Of a stretch of DNA of 64,000 bases, positions 1 to 10,380 are shown piece after piece. The stretch comes from Ambrosia x helenae (lineage: Eukaryota > Streptophyta > Magnoliopsida > Asterales > Asteraceae), in NCBI GenBank assembly GCA_030844895.1, contig CM061231.1:7525618-7589617 (forward strand), given 5' to 3'. The number at the start of each line of letters is the position of its first letter. Position 1 is the stretch's first letter. Both the position numbers and the translations under genes were made by a program. The notes below the pieces were generated by a model, which searched no databases, was not told the DNA's origin, and worked only from the letters and a program-made list of their open reading frames with translations.

Positions 1-23
1 GATTTTACTAATTAGGAATACAC

Positions 24-28
<5 letters not shown>

Positions 29-67
<39 letters not shown>

Positions 68-113
68 AACGGCAAATTTCACTCCTTGTGGGACTTGAAC
101 CCATGACCCCCCC
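29..113 (-). mobile_element. 5'-truncated tRNA-derived SINE with poly(A) tail
   Basis: On the minus strand this reads as a short tRNA-like head containing the pol III B-box word GGTTCAAGTCC, about 20 more bases, and then a run of about 38-40 A (the T run at 27-66). The same 17-bp word, TTAGGAATACACAACTT, stands on both sides (12-28 and 114-130), which is a target-site duplication. B-box, A tail and duplication together mark a retroposed SINE. No A-box is visible and the unit is only about 85 bp, so it is probably 5'-truncated. It lies in the presumed intron 1 of the TIR gene to its right. Confidence 0.8.
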
Positions 114-130
114 TTAGGAATACACAACTT

Positions 131-341
131 AATAGTCCAAAACCTTTAACTAATTCAAACAAAACATAAACAGTCTTGAATATACACTATACACATTTAT
201 TAAGAATTTACTCAATATACCAACCTTCAATCTTCAATCTATACTCTGCATCCTATATGTGAGAGATTTTTCTTCATGTAGTGTTTTTTACTAATGCAAA
301 CTTACTCATGAACTCATTAACAAACGGAGAAAAGTACTAAC
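131..341 (-). other. intron 1 remnant of the TIR gene
   Basis: AT-rich non-coding sequence follows the TIR splice donor on the minus strand and is interrupted by the SINE at 29-113. No NB-ARC motif is visible in any frame. Confidence 0.5.
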
Positions 342-838
342 CCGCTGTCTGGCGAGATATGCAAGCCAGATAAATTAGCAGTTGTAGTTAAGGCTTTCCT
401 CCAGTTGTTCACTTTATCAATAGCTCCCTTAAACTTCTCCTCGTGTTGCTCAAACGCTGTTGCGAAGTCTCGTTTCTGCCTTCGTACATCAGATGGATCT
501 ACATGGTAAAACACTGGTAACACCTTCTGCCTCATCTGATCCTTGCATTCCATTATTTTTGCCAATTCATCCAAACACCACGAAGAGTTGGCATAGTTTT
601 TCGAGAGAATAACAACCGCAAACTTGGATTCTTCAATGGCTTGTAGCAGTTCTCGAGAGATCGGATTCCCCAGATGGAGATCCTTGTCATCTTTAAATAC
701 ATGTATTCCTTTCTGAACAAGAGCATTATAAAGATGATCGACGATATTGTTTCGAGTGTCTTCACCTCTGAAGCTTAAAAACACGTCATATCTCCATGAT
801 GCTGTTGGTATAGAGGAAGATGAAGATGGAGTGGACAT
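342..838 (-). CDS. TIR-domain exon of a TNL-type immune receptor (partial gene)
   Basis: This is exon 1 of a plant TIR-type NLR gene, about 165 residues. TIR domains act in the cytosol or nucleus as NAD-cleaving signalling domains in effector-triggered immunity. The chosen ATG (836-838) opens a serine-rich leader followed by the TIR core: YDVFLSFRGEDTR, then the BB-loop region with a DDKDL motif, then SSWCLDEL (holding the glutamate that is catalytic in this family), then VLPVFYHVDPSDVR and the final NWRKAL helix. The exon ends in a GTTAGT splice donor (341-336), phase 2, at the same place as in the second TIR gene at 36625. An NB-ARC exon should follow to the left but is not inside the window, so the gene either runs off the edge or is TIR-only. 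An upstream in-frame ATG at 875-877 would add 13 residues and is less likely. The two TIR copies are close paralogues pointing away from each other. Confidence 0.85.
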
Positions 839-999
839 GGATTTGAAGGTCCTAAGATAACTAAACAAGCAAACCACAAAATGTCAAAACCACAAATGGA
901 AGTGCTACATAAATATATTACAAGTTGATGTGGTCCTCTATAAATTATTTTATTGCTGTAGCATCCCATCCAATTGGGTGATGAGTTTAATTAATAGCA

Positions 1000-1320
1000 T
1001 AGTTGTCAAAGCGCCTAGGCGCACTCAAGGCACATAGGCCAAGCCCGAGCCTAGGCGTAAGGCGCATAAAAAACGAGGGCTTTTTATAATTAGGCGCAGA
1101 GTGTAAAATACATTTTTTTTTGGGATTTTAGAGATCTGTTAGGTTTGTTTAGGACTTGTTCATAGCTCATTTAGAGGTTTAGGCAACTTTTAGCCTGAAT
1201 TTGGCTGGAAAATCAACCTGAAACAGCCCTGATAGTGCGCCTCAACGCCTAAATGCGCGCCTCACAGGGAGCAGCGCACTTGGTGCGCCATGCCGCGCCT
1301 CGGCGCGCTTTAGACAACTA
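1000..1320. mobile_element. MITE-like inverted-repeat element rich in GCGCC words
   Basis: The left end reads TAGTTGTCAAAGCGC and the right end, on the other strand, reads TAGTTGTCTAAAGCGC, giving near-identical terminal inverted repeats on a 321-bp unit. The interior has many AGGCGC/GCGCCT words and no ORF. It looks like a non-autonomous DNA element. The superfamily is not assigned because no clean target duplication is visible. Confidence 0.5.
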
Positions 1321-2475
1321 TTATTAATATTATTAGGAAAGGTTTAGTATGAGCCAAATGTTAATATAGAAATGATACTAGTATAAAATACTTTGGCACT
1401 TAGTTGGTTTATCCTAATTCTAGAACTCTCAAAACTTGTAGATAGTCATTAGCATAACCGTGATCAATAAATACACAATCGGATCAAGGAAAACTAAGAG
1501 AATTAATTTGTAATCAATTTAATACGAATTACCCTTATTTAGATAACACCAAATCTTCTGTTCTGATTTTGTTTGTTTTTTTGCAGGAAGAAAGACGACG
1601 AATGGCTGATATGGTTTGAGGTGTTGTTTTCTTCTTTTTATATTCTTTCAACTACCGACTTTTAATATTCAACTACCGTTATTTTAGAATTCAGGCCATG
1701 TGGTATAGTATACATTGACTCTTAAATTTAGATGTCAGACGATGTATTTTTACCCCCTTCCACTAGATCTCACCTCATTACGGGTGTTTATGAGCCGAGC
1801 CGAGCCGGGTTAGGGTAAGCTCAGGTTCGGCTTGAATTTGAAATCAAGCTGAAAATCTAAGCTCAAGCTCGGCTTAGTTTGTCTTGGCTTAAATTTAAAA
1901 AGAAATATTAAAAATGGTTTTTCAAATTCAATAGTTTAAAATATTATTCAATAGTTTAAAATAACACATTTAAAATAAGTTCAACCTAATACATTACAAG
2001 CTAAAATCAAGTTTAAAAAAAAATAGAAAATAAGTCTCAAATTTCAACAAAATACACTAAGTTCATAAGCATACGAATTAACCCCAAATATGCAATAAAT
2101 GTTCGATTATACTCCTTAATACTGACTTCTTTGAAATCAAAAACACTATTTATTTTGATAACTTGAGTACTTGGACAATTATCATTGAACTACGGTTTAT
2201 TATAACAACTTGATTAGTTGTAAGTTCAATCCCTAGCACATAATCGCTATGCTACTATTAACAAATATTAAATATGTAACACGTTCCCCCTTTATAACAT
2301 TTTTATAGACAAATCTAATATGAAGTGACAAAATGTGTGTACCGTAAAAGGAATAGGTCTTTTCTCAGATTAGGAAAATTTTATAAGATCAACACTTGAT
2401 AACTCATAAAACCTATTTTTAATTATACGTGTTCACTTTTTTTATTTTTCGAGTTCAAACTGTATATGAAAGGTA
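1321..2475. other. AT-rich intergenic sequence
   Basis: No gene is seen. 1785-1880 is a GAGCCGAGCC / GCTCGGCTT-rich stretch. A similar composition recurs at 10160-10340, suggesting remnants of one dispersed repeat, but no boundaries can be drawn. Confidence 0.4.
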
Positions 2476-2537
<62 letters not shown>

Positions 2538-2538
2538 G
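2476..2538. repeat. compound microsatellite (CA)n(TA)n(GA)n
   Basis: Three adjacent dinucleotide runs: CA to about 2501, TA to about 2524, then GA. Confidence 0.95.
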
Positions 2539-2593
2539 GAGTGGATAATATGCAAACCCTATATAATGAAAAAACCTTGGAAACCCTCTAGTG

Positions 2594-2621
2594 ACCATTG
2601 ATCAAGTTTGATCAATGGTCC
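2594..2621. repeat. perfect palindrome, 13-bp arms
   Basis: GACCATTGATCAA and its exact inverse complement are separated by two bases. The surrounding sequence is AT-rich with no gene; the palindrome may be the core of a small inverted-repeat element. Confidence 0.7.
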
Positions 2622-2812
2622 ATGATTATTTGTATAAAATAATCAAAAAGCAAATGGGCCACCATATTAAATAATAGGATTAAGGGCAATAAGGTAATTT
2701 TAAATTAAATTTTATTATTTAATTTTCTGAATCCTAGGTTTAAAAAGGTTGATTTGACACTTGTCAAGTCACCTCTCTCATACTTTATGACACTTTTTCC
2801 AGCACGAAAATA

Positions 2813-3870
2813 TTAACATACGTTAGTATTGTGACACAAAATTCTGACCTCGTGTGAGACATTGCTAACATGTGTTAACAGACATATACTAAAAGAACAT
2901 AATAAAAGAACACATAAAATCTGTATTTATTTAAGAAATGATAAAAACGATTATTACAATCAACACTAAATCATATCAAAAAACGTTTAATACAAACATA
3001 ATTATTTGTGAATGACAAAAAAAAAAAACTATCATAACATAAAAAAGATCTAGCTATGTTTCGTTCTTGATACCCATCTTCATATTTAACACAAAACATC
3101 TCTTCACCTACTAAAAAGATAACACGTGTTAGTTGGGCTCTCCAAAACACATAATGAGACATCACTGACATGTGTAGTGTATTCTAAAACATATGTTTTA
3201 CTGAAATAACGTATGTCATATGAACCCTAACACATGTTAGTTGGGCATATACTAACGTATGTCATATGAACCCTAACACCTGTTAGTTAGGCATATACTA
3301 GCATGTGTTAGCATCACTAACATATGTATAAACAACACCAAATCTGCAGTGCCAAGTGTATCATACTCAATTTTACAACTACCCAAATACGATTAATAGG
3401 GTTTAAAATCCAACAATAATAAATTTGAAAAATCAAATCAGAACCGATCCAAAATCCATATACCAAAAAAATATCCTCATATTCATGAAAATATATAATA
3501 TAATAAAAGACATTAATAGCATGTGTTAGCATATTCTAAAACATATGTTTTACTGAAAATAACGTATGTCATATGGATACTAATACCTGTTAGTTGGGTA
3601 TATACTAGCATGTGTTAGCATCACTAACGTGTGTGAGCATACAAGATAACGTATGTCATATGGATTGCAAAAAATAGACGTGCACCATTAGTTTCACTTA
3701 CCAAAAAAAATTAAATAGAATAAAAAAATATACCAATTTCTTCATCATCCATTAGTTTCTTTCGCTTGCGTTCTCCATTATTTGCTTTCTAAATAAAAAA
3801 ACATGAAACACATAACGTGACATCACAAACATGTGTTAGCATATACTAACATAAAAGACTACATACTTAT
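2813..3870. repeat. degenerate repeats built on ACACATGTTAGT / AACGTATGTCATATG
   Basis: Words such as AACGTATGTCATATG, CTGTTAGTTGGGCATATA and AGCATGTGTTAGCATC recur near 3125-3180, 3190-3330 and 3525-3660, with single outliers at about 2815-2885 and 3825-3850. The longest matching pair is about 100 bp (around 3190-3310 and 3540-3640). No coding signal is present. Confidence 0.6.
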
Positions 3871-4284
3871 TCATCAATCACATGTAATCTATCAACCTTA
3901 TGTCCCTAATCCAATAACAATCTAACATAAACAAAATGATAATAATAAAAAAAAAATCAAAAAGGTTAAAATACGTTTTTTTTTTCATTCAAGCATTTGA
4001 TCAAACACTTGGTATGCAACCAAAAACTATCCCCAAAAAATCAAACACCTGTTACCACCATCCCAAAAAGCTACTGGTATGCTTAAAACAAACTTTAAAG
4101 TGTGATCTACAACCACATAGACACATTTACTAAAACAACTATTTTCAATAAAAGTTATTTTGATTCTAAGTCAAATGATTCATCGCAAATCATGACATGT
4201 TGTCTAAATCACAAAGCTATGTTGACTACAATTATTGGATCTGACTTTTTCTCAAAGAAAACCAAGACAACAGCACACTTGTAC
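3871..4284. other. AT-rich sequence, nothing recognised
   Basis: Only short chance ORFs of 62-65 codons. No promoter, RNA or repeat signature was recognised. Confidence 0.4.
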
Positions 4285-4285
4285 A

Positions 4286-4360
<75 letters not shown>
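4285..4360. repeat. (AAT)n microsatellite, about 25 units
   Basis: An uninterrupted trinucleotide run. Confidence 0.95.
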
Positions 4361-4361
<1 letters not shown>

Positions 4362-4440
4362 TGCCACGAGGCTGATATGCCTTTGTTTTGTTTTGTGAGA
4401 ATGCTGAAGAGTGTGATTAATAATAACTAGTGTTTTAGTT

Positions 4441-4680
4441 ACCCGCGCTTCGCTGCGGGAACTCCTGTTGCGTTGAGGGTTTGGTACACGGTAAAGATCG
4501 TGCCTCGCTGCGGCAGCTCCTGTTGCGTTGAGGGTTTGGTGGACATTAATTCTATTACCCTGCGCTTCGCGACGGGAGCTCCTGTTGCGTTGAGGGTTTG
4601 GTGGACGTTAAAGATCGTGCGTCGTCGTGGGAGCTCCTGTTGCGTGGAGGGTTTCGTGGACATAAAAGATAATATTAGGT
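4441..4680. repeat. four ~60-bp tandem repeats with core CTCCTGTTGCGT
   Basis: The word CTCCTGTTGCGT followed by GAGGGTTT occurs four times, spaced about 60 bp apart, each preceded by a GC-rich CGCTGCGG-like hairpin arm. It is the 3' part of the Helitron-like element. Frames stay open across it only because the unit is close to a multiple of three. Confidence 0.8.
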
Positions 4681-4704
4681 GACTGTTACTCTCGCGTGGG
4701 CTTA

Positions 4705-4860
4705 AAAAAAGTACTCGCGGATAAAAGCTAAAAGTTTGGTGGTCAAAGTTTGAAAGCCTAAAATCTAAAAGTTTTGTTGTCAAAGTTTGAAATCCTGAAA
4801 GCTAAAGGTTTGGTCGTCAAAGTTTCAAATCCTAAAAGCTCAAAGTTTGGTGGTCAAATT
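4705..4860. repeat. AT-rich tandem repeats with core GTCAAAGTTTGAAA
   Basis: Roughly 45-bp units (AAAGCTAAA, GTTTGGTGGTCAAAGTTT, and so on) occur about four times with drift, inside the Helitron-like element. Confidence 0.65.
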
Positions 4861-5136
4861 GGGAAAAAAGAAAGTACATAGGTTAGTAAGAAAGTTAGTT
4901 ACTAAAGTGTAATGCAAGTTTAAAAAAGTTGTGTGGTCAGAATTTGAAATTCTAAAATGGCTAAAGTGTAAATATTGAGCAAAGTTTGGTCATAATAATA
5001 AATCGTCATTTGCTTGCTGTCAAAATGGACCAATCAAAATTGGATGCCGCCCAAATTACCCAATCAGATTAAGGCAACCAAATATTTAACCAATAATTTT
5101 GAAGAGACACTGTAGAAGTGTCTCTTCTTTATATGA

Positions 5137-5592
5137 TATATATAATAATAATAATAATACCTTATATGCCTCAAACGAGATCTTCTTTTCTCGTTTTGTA
5201 TATCAAAACAGCAAAAACGAGGTGGTTTTGTGCTTGTATGCCTTTGTATATTTGATTTGTGGTTTATCATAGAATGAGAGAGAGGGTGAGATGATGGTCG
5301 GAGGTGGTGGCTGTGGTGGTAGTTGTGGTGGTGGTGGTTCTAGAGAGAGACAGAGAGAGAGGATAGAGAGAGGAGGGTAGATCTGATTTCAATTTGAAAA
5401 AAAAAATGAAGAGAGATAAGAGGGACAACAATATTTATAGGTAGAGAGAGAAGGGGGATAGTTGAATTGTCTATATTGTCCCTTTAAATATTATAGAATT
5501 CTTATAATGTAATGGATGATGTGGCACAACATGGACCAAGAGTTGGGTTTCTTGGGGTTTTTCCATTTTGAAGGGTTTTCTCTATATACTTC

Positions 5593-5595
<3 letters not shown>
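5137..5595. other. intergenic stretch with AAT, GGT and GA simple repeats
   Basis: Contains a short (AAT)n at 5144-5159, a GGTGGT-rich stretch at 5298-5338 and GA-rich runs to 5460. No gene seen. Confidence 0.5.

Positions 5596-5642
<47 letters not shown>
5596..5642. repeat. (TA)n microsatellite
   Basis: About 23 uninterrupted TA units. Confidence 0.95.
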
Positions 5643-5645
<3 letters not shown>

Positions 5646-6125
5646 GGCTTTGAAAGCTTTTTTTAACATTACATAATCTAATAGCCATGCACATTATGTA
5701 CTTAATTAACAATGATTTGTTATCAACTTTGTTGTTATAAAATAAAAGAAATTAGATTCTTATGAAGCTAACTACATCTGTGATATATATAGTTAGCGGA
5801 TTCTTATATATAGTAGTATAATAAAAAAAACATATATACTAAGACTATGGGGAGTGAAGGGGGCCGGGAAAGAGGGCATGAAATGACATGTGGCACATGT
5901 GGGGCTCATGTTTGAAGGGTGGAAATTGTGAAGAGTGGAAGGGGTGGTGCCATATGGATTTTTTTTTATAAACTTTAATTGAAAAGTAAATCTATATAAT
6001 AAATTTATTAAATAAATTTAATTTAAATATTTAATAAAAAAATTATTTAAATATTTAATAAAAAAACAATATTCAAACATATGCTTTTCCAACGGCTAGT
6101 TTTCAAATGGCTACTTTTCTAAGCC

Positions 6126-6133
6126 TATAAATA
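6126..6133 (+). promoter_or_regulatory. TATA box upstream of the proline-rich ORF
   Basis: TATAAATA stands about 78 bases upstream of the ATG at 6204, with an A/C-rich leader between, an ordinary plant pol II arrangement. Confidence 0.55.
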
Positions 6134-6203
6134 CAAGACAGAATACTCAGAGTCAGTCACAATTTGATCTCACAATTCAATCTACACACAAACAATCAAA
6201 GAT

Positions 6204-6737
6204 ATGGGTGGTGGTTATCATAACGAAGCAGCTAGACCTTCCAACTTCAGGCGATACTCTCGCCGCTGACGTGCACAACCAGTGTCGTCTCCTCCACCTT
6301 TAGTGTGCACTCCTCCTCCTCCTCCTCCTCCTCCTTCAATGTACACTCCTCCTCGACCAGTGTACACTCCCCGTCGACCAATAACCATTCCTCCTTTACC
6401 AAGTCAGGCAAGTATCGATCCAGATGCCCCTCTTACAGATGAGGAATGTATATGGGCGCATAACTACACCATGGTTGTGTTGGGATTGGGTCAGCTACAA
6501 CTTGTGGAGACACTAACAAACATCACCCAAAACCCTCCTGCTCCGGTTCCAAATGTGGAAGGGTATGAAACGAACACTAGTGGGGAGTATGTGAGTATGG
6601 ATGATGAACCGTATCGTGTTCCAAGTCCTGAATTTGGCTGCATCCGCTCGGACGCTAGGTCAGACGGTCGTGATAGCGATCGTTCCGTGTCATCGCTGGA
6701 GTACACTCTAGAGGATTGGGATAACTACTCTCCGTAG
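6204..6737 (+). pseudogene. proline-rich ORF with one in-frame stop, function unknown
   Basis: The ATG at 6204 opens a 21-codon basic leader (rich in R and Y, ending FRRYSRR) that ends at TGA (6267-6269). The same frame then runs open for about 155 codons to TAG at 6735-6737. The second part has a polyproline tract (SPPPLVCTPPPPPPPP), a middle stretch DEECIWAHNYTMVVLGLGQL that looks like a folded helix, and an acidic, serine-rich tail ending WDNYSP. The shared frame, the TATA box upstream and the composition change suggest one former protein of about 177 residues broken by a point mutation. It lies inside a DNA transposon and may be an accessory ORF of that family or a captured fragment. I do not recognise the family. 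Confidence 0.5.
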
Positions 6738-7144
6738 GCGTGATTAAGTAATTTAGGTTTAATAAATGTTTAATTTAGGATTATATAAATTTAGGATTAT
6801 GTAATGTTTTATTTTAAGTTTATGTAATGTTTTAATTAAAGTTTATTTTTATTTTTTATTTTAATATATAAATTCAGTTTAGGTTAATTTTTTTATTATC
6901 ATTTTTGTATTATATATATTTTTTATTTAATGAGGGTTTTTCAATATTTTTAAAAATTTATAATTTTTTAATACATCCCAACGGTTAGTTTTTGAATTTT
7001 TTTTAATGGGCCAATGAAAATATCACAACGCACCTCCCCCCCCCCCCTAACGGGCTAACACCCATTCCACGCCAATGTGGGTGGTGTAGGTAGAGGTGAA
7101 AGGCCTTTCACGCCTATTCCCCTCCCCCTCCCTACACTATAACT

Positions 7145-7368
7145 TAACAAGATTAGTAACTTGACTAGACATGATTAATTAATTACCTCAACACATCGTG
7201 TTTCTTTTTTCTGAATGAACAAAATTAACCCGAATATAAAAAATTACGTATATAATGAAGCACTCGTTGGAAAGATAATAAAGCACTCGTTAATTTGTTA
7301 TAATTTTTTTTTTCTAAAAAACGACGTACATAAAAATTATTAATGTTTAAAAATTGTGGGAGGTAATG
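7145..7368. other. short AT-rich spacer
   Basis: Nothing recognised between the DNA element and the solo LTR. Confidence 0.4.
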
Positions 7369-9939
7369 TGTGACACCCGGAAAATTCTGGTTAACAACGT
7401 TGTCTAGATTAAAGTCTACCTTAGCGAGTCACGCGTATATTATACTTAACTAGGGTTAGCTAGATAGCTAGATAGGACATACGTGCATTGTTGTGAGTTA
7501 ATATGTGATTACATGATTAGTGAACCTCGGACGTTGGTGAATAATAAACTTATGTGTCTCGGTGATATCTGACAAACTTATGTGAAAACCATACGTGATT
7601 ATGTGAACCTAAACCGAACACGTTAATAAAAATCATTAAAAGTGGAGCATGAGGTTGATTAGGGTCTTAACGCATGGGGTTACACTTGTTACGGTCCGAA
7701 ATAACGAAAACGTCAAAGGATAACGCGTCGGGTGATGAAACGAGACACGAACGAGGGCCTCGGGCCTGTGAGCGGCCGCTCACAGGGCCCGAGCGGCCGC
7801 TCACTCATGTCTGACGGGTTTAAACCGCCTTAAACTCTTATTTAAGCATCCTTAACCCCCATGCAACCCCTAAACTCAACCCTAATCGCCCCCTTTCTGC
7901 CCCACACGAATTATTAACCCTAAACCACCTGCTAAAGCTCAAGAACATCAATCGGGAAGCTTGAAGAGCGTTCGGTTGGTTGTTTTGGAGTGTTTGTGGT
8001 ATAATCTTCATTCCCTTATGTTTTAATCTTCTTTAAATTGTTTTAAAACATCAAAACCTTGTTTGTCCAGGTCTGAAAGTATTTTATAAAAGTTAAAACA
8101 TGATGATTACGAAGATTAAAAGGGTCAAGCACATTGTTATATAATGAATGTTATATGTTTTGCATGATTATGCATGTTCTTGATGTTTTTAGACTTCTAG
8201 GGTTGTGAATAATGATGTTTGTGATGTATAATTAGGGTTTTGATCAGATGTGGTTCTTACTAATGTTGTATGATGATTATTAGGTGTTATTGATTGATAA
8301 TATGCAACTAGGGTTTGATATAATCGATAATATTGCATGATTAGAATCTGGACAGATTCTGAATGTCGACTTGTAGGGCCTGTTTCGTGGCTTGAAAATA
8401 ATTGGTTTGATCGATTCTTTGCATGAATAGATTGTACATAGTCTTAGCTTTTTAGAATGGGCAAAATCATCTGATTTGGATGTCGTTTGATATGTTTTTG
8501 GAATTTTCATTTAAAATAGGTCAGGTCAGAATTTCGGGTATCAAACTGAGTCAACTTTGAAACATCATAAATCAAGTTTTATAAAGAGTTGGGTTGTGAA
8601 ATTTTTACAGAAGCTTAATATTGGAGTAATATGAGTTTTCCAAGTGGATTCATCCCGTTTGGATGAATACACAATTTTTGGGAATTTATCTACCAAACTG
8701 ACCTGTTAGGAAGGTTTTCTGAAGATAGATGTATTAGACGAATTTTAATTATTTTTGTGTTTGGATTTAAGACAAAACAAAAATAGGTATTGTTAAGTGA
8801 ATCCCAAAGAAAATTCAGTAAAACTTTGGGAGGTTAACTCACTGATTTGCTATTTTAAATAAATTCGTTTTGATGGCGCACAATCTGTCCTGAAAACACA
8901 GATTGTGTATTATGTGCTTATGTGAGTAATTGAGGTCTTTGGTGGTATGGAATTGACATGTAACTGAAGTACACTTGTCTGAGACACATACGGAATGTAG
9001 AAACTAATTGTAACCAACGTATTCACCAACGGGTCTGTAGGATTTACTTATGCATGTAGAATCACTAGGTGTCACTTACACGCTTTTGAACATTTAAAAC
9101 ACCTTGGACAAACGAGTTATATGGTGTAATGATATTACGCCTATACTCACTTAATGACACTGTTATTAGGGTGTCGGTAGCATATATTACTTGCTGTTCG
9201 GATTCCTTGCTTGCACGTTAAGGTGAGTTTACGGCCCCTCTTTTAACTGGTTTCACTTTTTGGGGGAGAAAACATGTGTTAAACTTATGTTTTGGTAACA
9301 CCTGTCATACTATGGGTTTCTATGGTTTACTATACGATCTTTGGAAGTCCCGGGGGAAACCATGAATGTGCGGGTTAGCACAACGGGGAAATGTGAATAG
9401 ATCTATTGGGAGTAACCAACCCCGCTCGTCGGCTTGGAGGGCCGGGCGAGTGCATATTGTCTCAAACAGGAACATGTTTACTATTCGGGCACAACATCTG
9501 GTTTGCGAGTTAGTAATGGTTTTCCAATCGTAGATGTAACAAAACATACGCCTAGCTAGCGTACTTTGGTTTGCAAATTGATATAGTATGGACAGGTTGA
9601 ACTTGGTACTTTAATTACAAACCTGTAAACTCACCAGCATTTTTGTGCTGACGTAACTCTTACATGTTTTCTCAGGTCGCTAAGGTAGCACTACGGAACT
9701 AGGGCGCACGCGTCTGCACGGCGTCTAGTTAGGGTTGCATGGTTTTCAAACATTGAATAATTTGGTTTACTTTTGGACTATGTTTTGAGAATAAGCTTCC
9801 GCTGTATTTGGGGATTTAAAATATGTTTTTGAAATTGCATATGTTCATTTAGATTTGTTTATTGTGATCGTTGACTTGGATCCTGGTTTGTCATGCGCCT
9901 CGCGGTAAAACTCCGCAAGTGGATTTTGAGGGTGTGACA
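7369..9939 (+). mobile_element. solo LTR of a Tekay-like Ty3/Gypsy element
   Basis: Starts TGTGACACCC and ends GGGTGTGACA, with a 5-bp duplication TAATG on both sides (7364-7368 and 9940-9944). Its ends and much of its body match, inverted, the LTRs of the full element at 12215-22850, but it is clearly more diverged. At 2571 bp it is close to the 2.6-2.7 kb of those LTRs. No internal region is attached, so it arose by unequal recombination between two LTRs. Confidence 0.9.
7766..7805. repeat. twin GCGGCCGC palindromes in the solo LTR
   Basis: CTGTGAGCGGCCGCTCACAG is a perfect 20-bp palindrome and is followed at once by a second copy of its core (GAGCGGCCGCTCAC). The pair lies about 400 bp inside the LTR. 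The full-length LTRs hold a different palindromic array at the same distance. Confidence 0.85.
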
Positions 9940-9958
9940 TAATGCATGTGCCATGCAC

Positions 9959-9959
<1 letters not shown>

Positions 9960-10001
<42 letters not shown>

Positions 10002-10022
10002 GGGGGGGGGGGGAGAGAGAGA
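9960..10022. repeat. (GA)n-(G)n-(GA)n simple repeat
   Basis: GA units, then a run of more than 20 G, then GA again, directly right of the solo LTR. Confidence 0.95.
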
Positions 10023-10380
10023 ATTTTGGAGGAAAATCAAGAGGTGAGAAGGCCTCTCATCTAATGCCATATGACATACCCATTTTCTTTTTAAATATAT
10101 AGATATAAATATAAAATATAAAATATAAATTATATGTATATAAAAATAATGTGTATTAAAAACTAGAATTAACCGAGCTAGCTTGGCTCGTTATGAATCG
10201 AGCCGAGCTAGGCTCACTTTCTAATTGATCTGAGCTGACATAGCTCAGTTTCAAACCGAGTCATATCGAGCGAGCTTTTTTCCTAGCTAAATCCGAGATA
10301 GCTACGAGCCACGAGCTTTTTGGTGTTTGGGAGCTCAAAAATGGCTAGGTTGAAGTTCCTTTCATTTGTGGGATGGTTCA
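10023..10380. other. AT-rich spacer with GAGCTCG-type repeat remnant
   Basis: No gene seen. 10160-10340 is rich in GAGCCGAGCTAGGCTC-like words similar to 1785-1880. Confidence 0.4.

Larger units (their letters stand above)
4427..5136 (-). mobile_element. probable non-autonomous Helitron
   Basis: Read on the minus strand, the element starts TCATATAAAG next to a host A, has a subterminal 11-bp-arm hairpin at 5101-5127 (GAAGAGACACT and its inverse), and ends with a GC-rich hairpin (CCCGCAGCGAAGCGCGGG, at about 4441-4458) followed by a short spacer and CTAG next to a host T. A 5' TC, a 3' hairpin before CTRR, and A/T insertion with no target duplication are the defining Helitron traits. The interior has two tandem-repeat families and no RepHel gene. 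The 5' end is less certain than the 3' end. Confidence 0.55.
5848..7136. mobile_element. DNA transposon with imperfect G-rich inverted ends, PIF/Harbinger-like
   Basis: The left end reads TGGGGAGTGAAGGGGG and continues to GGCATGAAA. The right end, inverted, reads TGTAGGGAGGGGGAGG and continues to GGCGTGAAA. CTA flanks both sides (5845-5847 and 7137-7139), consistent with the 3-bp duplication of PIF/Harbinger elements. No transposase is visible. The interior carries a TATA box, a leader and a proline-rich broken ORF on the plus strand. Boundaries are read by eye. Confidence 0.5.

Noticed and set aside
67..113. A possible tRNA gene because of the GGTTCAAGTCC word
   Set aside because: No A-box or acceptor stem can be formed, and an A tail and target duplication are present, so it is a SINE and not a tRNA gene.
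2594..2621. Hairpin as a transcription terminator
   Set aside because: Plant nuclear sequence context, no adjacent gene; simple palindrome only.
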